The notes under the pieces were generated by a model. The model ran no database searches and had not been told where the DNA came from. It saw only the letters and a list, made by a program, of their open reading frames with translations. Below, one piece after another: positions 1 to 6,555 of a DNA stretch of 19,351 bases; the stretch's first letter is position 1; every line of letters begins with the position of its first letter. The translations under genes were made by a program, and so were the position numbers. Source of the DNA: JBGSLA01 sp041740935 (GTDB lineage Bacteria > Desulfobacterota > Desulfobaccia > Desulfobaccales > 0-14-0-80-60-11); the NCBI GenBank assembly GCA_041740935.1, contig JBGSLA010000197.1, forward strand, positions 1-19,351. Direction: 5' to 3'.

Positions 1-117
1 CGCCGGCGGGGAATGCCCCTGGCCTGGGTGCACGCCGGCAACCGCCAACCGGGCACCGAGGAGCCTACGACCCTGGGGGACGAGCAGGGCCAGGTCACTT
101 ACGAAAATTTTCCCTGA
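1..117 (+). CDS. C-terminal fragment of an unidentified protein
   Basis: An open frame enters from the left edge and ends at a TGA at 115-117, giving 38 residues that finish in ...VTYENFP. Its start lies outside the window. Codon choice is GC-rich like the genes that follow, and it lies on the same strand as the TIR operon, 69 bp upstream of the first ATG. I do not recognise the family: the tail is hydrophilic and has no catalytic motif I can name. It could be the preceding gene of the same operon or an unrelated neighbour. It could also be a chance open frame, since only 117 bases are visible. Confidence 0.4.
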   Translation, partial: RRRGMPLAWVHAGNRQPGTEEPTTLGDEQGQVTYENFP

Positions 118-186
118 AAGCCTTGCATAAGGTATTGCGACAATTTCATGAATGATTAAACCACCTCTTTTTCAGAGGAGGGTGTC

Positions 187-2985
187 ATGCCGGACGTTTT
201 CATCTCGTATTCCCGCCAAGACAAGGAGTTTGTGGGCCGGCTTCAGCAGGCCCTGGCCCAAAAAGAGCGGGAGGCCTGGCTGGACACCAAGGACATCCCG
301 CCCACCGCGGAGTGGCTCCAGGAAATCTACGCGGCCATCGAAAAAGCCGACAGTTTCGTCTTCGTTATCAGCCCGGAGGTGCTGGGCTCCAAGGTCTGCC
401 GGCTGGAGTTGAGCCATGCGGTCAAGCATCACAAGCGGCTCATCCCGGTGGTGCGCCGGGACGTTGATCCCAAAGACGTCCCGGAACTCCTGGCCCGGCT
501 GCATTGGATTTTCTGCCGGGAAGGGGACGATTTCAAGGCTGCCATCCAGGCGCTGCTCACCGCCATGGCCACGGACCTGGACCATGTGCGGGCCCACACC
601 CGGCTGCTGCTCAAGGCCCTGGAATGGGAAGGCCGCGGCCGGGAAAGGAGCCTGCTTCTCCGGGGCGGCGAGCTCAGGCGCTCAGAGGAGTGGTTGGCCG
701 CCGGGCGGGACCGGGAACCCGAACCCACCCCCCTCCAGGTGCAGTTTTTACTGGCCAGCCGACAGGCGGAGACCGCCCGCCAGCGGAAAACCCTGGCCGC
801 GGTGGTCCTGGGCCTGGTGGTCGCTGTCGGGTTGGCCGCGGCGGCCTTCTATCAGTATCAGGTGGCCAGCCAGCGGGGCCGCATCGCCCTTTCCCGCCAA
901 CTGGCCGCGCAGAGTCAGGGCCTTTTGGATAGAGAACTGGACCTGAGCCTGCTTCTGGCCGTGGAAGCGTATCGGATGGCCGACACCCTGGAGGCCCGAG
1001 GCAGCCTGCAGGCGGGCTTGCTGCACCAACCCCGGCTATTGGCCTTCCTGCAGGGCCAGAACAAAACCGCGCGGAGCGTGGCCTTCAGCCCGGACGGCAA
1101 AACCCTGGCCTCAGGGGGGAAAGACGGCCGGATCACCTTATATGATCTGGAAACCAGGCTGCCCTCAGGCCCACCCCTGAAAGGCCACGACTACCAGGCG
1201 GTCAGCGTCGCCTTCAGTCCGGACGGCAAAACCCTGGCCTCGGGGGCCAATGACGGCGAAATCGTGCTTTGGGACCTGGCGACCCGGAAGCCCCTGGAGC
1301 CGCCCCTGGAAGGGCAGGAAACTGGTGTAACCTGTGTAACTTTCAGCCCGGATGGCAAGATCCTGGCCTCCAGCGGCACCGGCGCCATATTCGGGGGCGA
1401 TAATCTTAATCTCTGGGAGGTGGCCACCAGGCAGCGGCGGGGAGAGCCGATTGATGAACACCGGGAAGCCATGTACGTGGCCTTCAGCCCCAATGGGAAG
1501 CTCCTGGCCACGGCCGGCTATGACCAACGGATCATATTGTGGGATGCCGCCACGGGCAAGCCCTTGTATCACTTCCTGAACGGGCAAACGGATATCATCA
1601 CCGGAGTGGCTTTCAGCCCGGACGGGAAGCTCCTGGCCACGGCCGGCGAGGAAAATAATGTTCTTTTGTGGGACGCGGCCCAACGCCGCCTGGTGGGCAA
1701 GCTTCTCAAAGGACACACCTGCGTGGCCTTCAGCCCGGACGGGAAGATTTTGGCCACCGCGGGGGACGATAACTGCGTCATCCTCTGGGACGCGGCCACT
1801 CAACAACCGCAGGGGCCTCCCCTCAAGGGCCACACCAATGCCGTTACTGGCCTGGCCTTCAGCCCGGACGGCAAAACCCTGGCTTCGGTGGACTATGACG
1901 GCAACCTCCTTCTCTGGCAGGTGCAGCACAGCCTCCCCTTGGCAGGGCTTCAGAAAAAGTGCACCGGTGCTTTTCAGGGCGCGGCCATCAGCGCCGACGG
2001 CAAGGTCCTGGCAGCCATCAGCGATGATGAAACCGTGAGCCTCTGGGAGGGGGCCACCGGCGGTCCCCTCGGCCAGCCCCTCAAGGTGCATAAATGCCAA
2101 CACCTGGCCCTGGGCCCGGACGGCAAAACCCTGGCCACGGCGGGCGATGGAAAAACCATCACCCTTTGGGAAGTGGCGACGCGCCGGCCCCTGGGCTCAC
2201 CCCTCGAGGTGAAGGGCAGGGTGAAAATCCTGGCCCTCAGCCCGGACGGGGCCATCCTGGCCTCAGGGGATGAGGCCAAAAACATCATGCTTTGGGATGT
2301 CAAAACCGGCCAGCCCCTGAGCTTCCCCCTGGGCTTTCCCCAGAAAGGACACGCCAATAATGTGAACAGCGTGGCCTTCAGCCCGGACGGCAAAACCCTG
2401 GCCTCGGGAAGTTCTGATCAAACGGTCATTCTGTGGGATATTGCCAGCCGCCTGCCTCTGGGCCCACCCTTGACAGGCTATGACAATCCCATCACCAAGG
2501 TTGCGTTCAGCCCGGATGGCAAAACCCTGGCCGCGTCCGGGATGGGGGGCGCCATCTGGCTATGGGACGTGGGGACCCGCCGGCCTTTGGGTGCGCCGCT
2601 GATCTGGCAGGAAGGAGCCCTCCCCTTTGTGAGTCTCCTGGCCTTCAGCCCGGATGGCAAAATCCTGGCTTCCGAATGGTCCAGGAATCTCAGCGATGAA
2701 GAGGCCGTTATCCTTTGGGATGTGGCCTCCCGCCGTCCCCTGGGATCCCCCTTGAAGGGACATGCCAAGAGTATAAATCTGTTGGCCTTTGCGCCGGACG
2801 GCAAGACCCTGACCGCCACAGACGAGAGCGGCGCCCTGATCCACTGGGATGTGGACCCGGCCTCGTGGCAGGAGCGCGCCTGCCGCCGGGCCAACCGCAA
2901 TCTCACCCAAGGGGAGTGGCGGCGGCACCTGGGAGAGGAGCCCCATCGCCTCACCTGCCCCCATCTGCCGGGGCCGTCAGATTGA
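187..2985 (+). CDS. TIR domain / transmembrane / WD40 repeat protein (932 aa)
   Basis: Residues 1 to about 140 form a TIR domain: the opening VFISYSRQDKEFV, the WLDTKDIPP loop and the VFVISPEVLGS strand are all typical. Glu74, in the segment SKVCRLEL, sits where NAD+-cleaving TIR domains carry their catalytic glutamate. One hydrophobic helix at about 200-223 should anchor the protein in the membrane. From about residue 295 there are 14 copies of a unit with core AFSPDGK..LA and end LWD, enough for two seven-bladed propellers. The Cys-rich tail (ACRRANRNLTQGEW) is common in bacterial WD40 effector proteins. GAGGAGGG at 175-182 is a good ribosome binding site for the ATG at 187. The TIR domain would be the enzyme or signalling module and the propellers the ligand or protein sensor. 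Whether it cleaves NAD+ is inferred from one residue. It is followed 85 bp later by another TIR gene. Confidence 0.93.
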   Translation: MPDVFISYSRQDKEFVGRLQQALAQKEREAWLDTKDIPPTAEWLQEIYAAIEKADSFVFVISPEVLGSKVCRLELSHAVKHHKRLIPVVRRDVDPKDVPELLARLHWIFCREGDDFKAAIQALLTAMATDLDHVRAHTRLLLKALEWEGRGRERSLLLRGGELRRSEEWLAAGRDREPEPTPLQVQFLLASRQAETARQRKTLAAVVLGLVVAVGLAAAAFYQYQVASQRGRIALSRQLAAQSQGLLDRELDLSLLLAVEAYRMADTLEARGSLQAGLLHQPRLLAFLQGQNKTARSVAFSPDGKTLASGGKDGRITLYDLETRLPSGPPLKGHDYQAVSVAFSPDGKTLASGANDGEIVLWDLATRKPLEPPLEGQETGVTCVTFSPDGKILASSGTGAIFGGDNLNLWEVATRQRRGEPIDEHREAMYVAFSPNGKLLATAGYDQRIILWDAATGKPLYHFLNGQTDIITGVAFSPDGKLLATAGEENNVLLWDAAQRRLVGKLLKGHTCVAFSPDGKILATAGDDNCVILWDAATQQPQGPPLKGHTNAVTGLAFSPDGKTLASVDYDGNLLLWQVQHSLPLAGLQKKCTGAFQGAAISADGKVLAAISDDETVSLWEGATGGPLGQPLKVHKCQHLALGPDGKTLATAGDGKTITLWEVATRRPLGSPLEVKGRVKILALSPDGAILASGDEAKNIMLWDVKTGQPLSFPLGFPQKGHANNVNSVAFSPDGKTLASGSSDQTVILWDIASRLPLGPPLTGYDNPITKVAFSPDGKTLAASGMGGAIWLWDVGTRRPLGAPLIWQEGALPFVSLLAFSPDGKILASEWSRNLSDEEAVILWDVASRRPLGSPLKGHAKSINLLAFAPDGKTLTATDESGALIHWDVDPASWQERACRRANRNLTQGEWRRHLGEEPHRLTCPHLPGPSD
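1073..2862 (+). repeat. 14 in-gene WD40 coding repeats
   Basis: The core GCCTTCAGCCCGGACGGCAA and close variants recur about every 115-140 bases, at roughly 1081, 1210, 1342, 1482, 1611, 1726, 1855, 1985, 2107, 2234, 2372, 2506, 2641 and 2786. All copies are in frame and encode WD40 blades. Several cores are almost identical in DNA sequence, which suggests recent duplication or gene conversion. Repeats 8 to 10 (about 1985-2300) have the most altered cores (AISADGK, ALGPDGK, ALSPDGA). Confidence 0.9.
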
Positions 2986-3070
2986 GCCGACCGGCCGCGG
3001 TCCCGACTACCAGGCCCGGCTGTGGGGAGAGGGTTCACCCCGGCAGCCGGCCTCATGAGGAAAAGGGAAG

Positions 3071-4621
3071 ATGAGTCCGGAAGTCTTCATCGCCTATGCC
3101 CGGGAGGATGCCGGGGCTGCGGAAACCATCGTCAGGCACCTCCGGGGGACAGGATTGAAGTGCTGGTGCGACGTCAACCTGATCCCCGGCACCCCGGAAT
3201 GGGAAGCCGAAATCGAAAGAGCCATCAAGGCCGCCCTGGTCTCTGTGGTCCTGATATCTCCCTATTCCGTCTCTTCCCGTCACGTCAAAGCCGAATTCTC
3301 CCTGGCCCGGGACCGTGACAAGGACATCATCCCCATCTTTCTGGCAGAACAGGTGGAGTTGCCGAACGGCTGGGGATTGCGCCTGGCCCTGCACCAGTAT
3401 CTGTGCGCCTCTCCCTCCCTGGAGGCGGCCCTGCCCCGACTGGCGGACGCGGTCTGGCGGGTGGTGGACCGCCACCGCCATCCGGCGGCCTACCTGGACG
3501 AAGCTGAGGTCCAAAAGCGGGCCAATTTTTCCTGGCAGGCCAGGTTTACCGAGGATACCGGAGGCCTGCAGGTGGGAGAAAGTGAAAATGGCTTTACCAC
3601 CATCGAAGATGGCGCCTACGTGATGGCTTCTAAGGCCGGTGCTTATCTGGGTTCTATGCTGCACTCCTTGCCGCTCGCCACCGAATTTGTTGTGGAGGCT
3701 CGTCTAAGCAAGTCAGCCGGTTTGGATGATCAGTGGTTCGGGGTTGAATTCGGGGCGCCCTGGCCCCAAAATTACTATCAGTTTTTAATTAACGGGCAGC
3801 AATCAGTAAGGATTGCCAAACACTGGAACCAGGAATGGATTGAACTGGCCCGCCAGGAAGGGGTGCGCCAGCTTAATCCCGGGAATGCCCGGAATATCAT
3901 AAAAATAATTCGTAGAGGTTCTTCCCTCCATGTTCTGGTCAACGGCTTACATGCCCAGAGCGTAAGCGATGGCGATGTTCAAGTGGGCGCCTTGGGCTTG
4001 GTTGTGGGATGGGACTTGAGGATTGCTTTTCAAGAGGTGCACCTGAGCGGCTTTGATCTGGATAAAATTTTTAAGTCCGCCCTGTGGCATCTGGGCAAAC
4101 TGGATGCCCGCCGGGGCCGGCAGCTTCTCCAACAGGTGTTGGAAGTTGATCCGCACCACCTCCAGGCGACCCGACTTTTAAAATTACCCCGCCTGGATTA
4201 CCGGGACAGTATCCTGATTGTCATCGGGCACAAGATGTTGCCGCAGATTCAAGACAGCATTCCCGCGGCGCGCCTTAAAGAAGAGATTAACCGCAGGGGA
4301 CGACCCCATCCTTTGCGATTCGCCAGCATTGTGACGGACACCGGCCTGCTGGCAGAAGAAAAGTATTTAAAGTGCCCTTTGATTGCCATCGGCGGGTATA
4401 ATTCCAACAAAATCACCGCCGACCTGAGAAGCAGTCTTCCTCATGATGCTTGCAGCACTGAAGCCATGCATATCCAACATGATCTGGAAAACAAAAAGCG
4501 GCAGGTGCTCTTGTGGGGCAGTGGGCCCACCGGGGAGATCGAAACCGGGCGCGCGGTTGAGGTCTTTATAACCTCGGGATTACTGGACAGATTTCTCGAC
4601 CTCATCTGGGGCGCAGGGTGA
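3071..4621 (+). CDS. TIR domain protein with jelly-roll and unknown C-terminal domain (516 aa)
   Basis: Residues 1-130 are a second TIR domain, seen in EVFIAYAREDAGAAE, the LIPGTPEWEAEI loop and VVLISPYSVSSRH. Glu75 in RHVKAEFS aligns with the catalytic glutamate of NADase TIRs. Residues about 150-330 look like a concanavalin or DUF1080-type beta sandwich, for example YYQFLINGQQSVRIAKHW, which often binds sugars or other ligands. Residues about 380-516 form an alpha/beta segment with a glycine loop IAIGGYNSNKI and a second glycine stretch WGSGPTGEIE; I do not recognise this family. No membrane helix or signal peptide is visible, so it should be cytosolic. GAGGAAAAGGGAAG precedes the ATG. Its stop shares one base with the start of the next gene, which points to co-translation with the RyR protein. 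Confidence 0.88.
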   Translation: MSPEVFIAYAREDAGAAETIVRHLRGTGLKCWCDVNLIPGTPEWEAEIERAIKAALVSVVLISPYSVSSRHVKAEFSLARDRDKDIIPIFLAEQVELPNGWGLRLALHQYLCASPSLEAALPRLADAVWRVVDRHRHPAAYLDEAEVQKRANFSWQARFTEDTGGLQVGESENGFTTIEDGAYVMASKAGAYLGSMLHSLPLATEFVVEARLSKSAGLDDQWFGVEFGAPWPQNYYQFLINGQQSVRIAKHWNQEWIELARQEGVRQLNPGNARNIIKIIRRGSSLHVLVNGLHAQSVSDGDVQVGALGLVVGWDLRIAFQEVHLSGFDLDKIFKSALWHLGKLDARRGRQLLQQVLEVDPHHLQATRLLKLPRLDYRDSILIVIGHKMLPQIQDSIPAARLKEEINRRGRPHPLRFASIVTDTGLLAEEKYLKCPLIAIGGYNSNKITADLRSSLPHDACSTEAMHIQHDLENKKRQVLLWGSGPTGEIETGRAVEVFITSGLLDRFLDLIWGAG

Positions 4622-6393
4622 TGCCGAGCAAAAGGGTAAAGACTTTCAAGGCTGGATGGGCCGATTATCGCTGGCTGGCGGTGGGCCTCCTGGGCTTGGC
4701 CGCGTTCGCTCTGGGATTTTACGGGTTCAGTCGGCATTTCGAGGGCGACCGCTCTGCCTGGGATATCCTCTATCTCACCCTGCAGCTCTTTGTCCTGGAA
4801 TCGGGCTCGGTGGAAGTGAAAGGCAACCCGGCGCTGGAAATCGCCCGGCTGCTGGCCCCCCTGGTGGCCGGGTACGCGGTGTTGCAGGCCCTCATGATTG
4901 TCTTTCAGGAGCAGGTCCAGGTCTTGCGGCTGCGGTTCTGTCGGGACCATGTGATCATCATCGGCCTGGGGCGCAAGGGGGCCCGCCTGGCCCGGGAGTT
5001 CCTGGAGCGGGGGGACCGGCTGGTGCTCATCGAGATGGACTCGGACAACCCCCAGATAAACCTATTCCGGGAGAGGGGAGCCCTGGTGCTGGCGGGGGAC
5101 GCCAGGGACCCCCATCTGCTGGTCAAGGCGAGAGTGGCCCGGGCCAAATACCTTTTGTCTTTCTGCGGCCAGGACGACACCAACGCCGAGGTGGCCCTGG
5201 CGGCCCGGGAACTGGTCCCACCTTCTGCCCACCAGGTCTTGACCGGTGTGGTGCACATTGTCGATCCGGAACTGTTCCGCCTGCTCCGGCAACTGGAAAT
5301 CGAGGCCCCGGGAACCCTGGGCCTGCGGCTGGTCCTGTTCAATGTTTTTGACAGAGGGGCCCGGGCCTTTTTCCAACGCTATCCTCTGCTTAAGCCGGGT
5401 CGGGCCGGGAGCGGCGGCACAGTTCCCCATCTGGTGGTGATCGGCCTGGGGCGTCTGGGGGAAGCCCTGGTGGCCCAGGCCGCCAGAACCTGGTGGCTGA
5501 ATCGGCAGGATCACTCCCCGCGGCTGCGCCTCACCCTGGTGGACCAGGCGGCCGAAAATAAAAGAAAAACCCTGGAACTGCGATACCCTCGCTTGAACGA
5601 CGCCTGTGAAATTCATACCTGTCCCCTCGAGGCGCCGTCCCCCGACCTCCTGGCCGCCGCCCCGGTGTTCGCCCCGCCTGATGATAATGAGAAGAAAGTG
5701 GTGATCGTCTGTCTGGAGGATGACCACGCCGCCTTGTCAACGGCCCTGGACCTGGCCCGGCGCCTTGCCGCCAAAGATATTCCCCTCGTGGTAAACCTGA
5801 TGGAAAATTCAGGACTTATGGCGCTGCTGCACCAAGCCGAGGGCGAAGGCGCCTACAGCAACCTCCGGGCCTTCAATGTGCTGGATGAGACCTGCACGCC
5901 TGAGCCGGTCCTGGGCGGGACCAACGAAATCCTGGCCCGGGCCATACATGAGGACTACTGCCGCCAGCAGCAGGCCCAGGGCGACACCCCGGAGACCAAC
6001 GCTTCCCTGGTCCCCTGGGACAGGCTGCGGGAGGACTTGAAGGAGGACAACCGGCGGGCCGCGGACGCCATCGCCCGCAAGTTCGCCGCCATCGGCTGCA
6101 CCATCATCCTCATGGAGGACTGGGACGCGGAGTTCCGCTTTTCTCCGGCTGAAGTTGAACAGCTGGCGGAAATGGAACATGAACGCTGGGTGGCGGATAA
6201 GCTCCGGGCCGGCTGGCGCTTTGCCCCCGGATCCAAGGACCCCGAAAGCAAAACCCACCCCTGCCTGGTTCCCTGGGAGGAACTCCCTGGGGAAGAAAAG
6301 GAGAAAGACCGGCAGCAGGTGCGCACCCACCCGTCAACCCTGAAACATGAGGGGTTCCAGATCATCAGGCTGCATCACCCGTTAAAAGAGTGA
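4621..6393 (+). CDS. Channel-like TrkA-N / RyR domain membrane protein (590-591 aa)
   Basis: The N-terminus has a helix at 18-37, a short amphipathic stretch at 47-64 (LYLTLQLFVLESGS) and a second helix at 75-95. This is the order of a two-helix K+ channel, but without a canonical TVGYGD filter. Rossmann motifs follow at about 111-120 (VIIIGLGRKG) and 271-280 (VVIGLGRLGE), as in TrkA-N/KTN gating domains that bind NAD(H), ATP or ADP. Residues about 510-580 match the RyR domain: EHERWVADKLRAGW, then HPCLVPWEELP and EKEKDR. The likely role is a membrane effector or channel gated by nucleotide ligands. The ATG at 4621 overlaps the preceding TGA as TGATG; a GTG at 4618 would add one residue. Ion conduction is unproven, since the filter is degenerate. 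Confidence 0.9.
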   Translation: MPSKRVKTFKAGWADYRWLAVGLLGLAAFALGFYGFSRHFEGDRSAWDILYLTLQLFVLESGSVEVKGNPALEIARLLAPLVAGYAVLQALMIVFQEQVQVLRLRFCRDHVIIIGLGRKGARLAREFLERGDRLVLIEMDSDNPQINLFRERGALVLAGDARDPHLLVKARVARAKYLLSFCGQDDTNAEVALAARELVPPSAHQVLTGVVHIVDPELFRLLRQLEIEAPGTLGLRLVLFNVFDRGARAFFQRYPLLKPGRAGSGGTVPHLVVIGLGRLGEALVAQAARTWWLNRQDHSPRLRLTLVDQAAENKRKTLELRYPRLNDACEIHTCPLEAPSPDLLAAAPVFAPPDDNEKKVVIVCLEDDHAALSTALDLARRLAAKDIPLVVNLMENSGLMALLHQAEGEGAYSNLRAFNVLDETCTPEPVLGGTNEILARAIHEDYCRQQQAQGDTPETNASLVPWDRLREDLKEDNRRAADAIARKFAAIGCTIILMEDWDAEFRFSPAEVEQLAEMEHERWVADKLRAGWRFAPGSKDPESKTHPCLVPWEELPGEEKEKDRQQVRTHPSTLKHEGFQIIRLHHPLKE

Positions 6394-6395
6394 CC

Positions 6396-6493
6396 GGTTA
6401 GGCGAGAGACAGTTCCAGGGTCACGGGAGCGAGAACTCTCTCAACCTCATCGGTCCGAGCCCGTCAGCTAACCTCGTAGGCGTCGATGGGGAG
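6396..6493 (+). promoter_or_regulatory. Putative c-di-AMP (ydaO/yuaA-type) riboswitch, atypical 5' half
   Basis: The 3' core at 6455-6493 contains CCCGTCAGCTAACCTCGTAG followed by GCG and a GGGGAG run. It closely matches the most conserved part of the ydaO class, which binds cyclic di-AMP and typically shuts off K+ importers, so its place before kup fits. The 5' half is not canonical. I see a strong hairpin (6404-6415 with 6433-6442, ten pairs with a CA bulge), and GGTTAG at 6396-6401 is complementary to CTAACC at 6468-6473. The usual P1 partner for GGCGT and the GGGGUUAAUC segment are missing. It may be a shortened variant, a decayed copy, or a related RNA class. Confidence 0.62.
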
Positions 6494-6524
6494 AACCTTC
6501 CGGCCCGTTTGACCGGAGTTGTGT

Positions 6525-6554
6525 CCTCCTGTAAAATGGTTCGGAGGTTTTTTT
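6525..6554 (+). terminator. Hairpin plus T7 overlapping the kup ribosome binding site
   Basis: CCTCC at 6525-6529 can pair with GGAGG at 6543-6547, and seven T residues follow at 6548-6554. GGAGG is also the only Shine-Dalgarno for the kup ATG at 6556. The structure could therefore end transcription, hide the ribosome site, or do both, and is a plausible expression platform for the RNA upstream. The stem is only five pairs with a 13-base loop, so alone it is a weak terminator. Confidence 0.5.
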
Positions 6555-6555
6555 A

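Noticed and set aside
164..178. Small hairpin CCTCT-TTTTC-AGAGG before the first TIR gene
   Set aside because: Five pairs around a T-rich loop next to a purine-rich ribosome site arise easily by chance. It may shade the ribosome site, but there is no further support.
1165..2103. 312-aa open frame on the - strand opposite the WD40 gene
   Set aside because: It is the antisense shadow of the repeated GC-rich WD40 coding units, with a repeating pattern that mirrors them and no ribosome site or known domain.
1073..2862. Regular repeats that might suggest a CRISPR or satellite array
   Set aside because: The units are in-frame WD40 codons with variable sequence throughout, not identical repeats with unique spacers.
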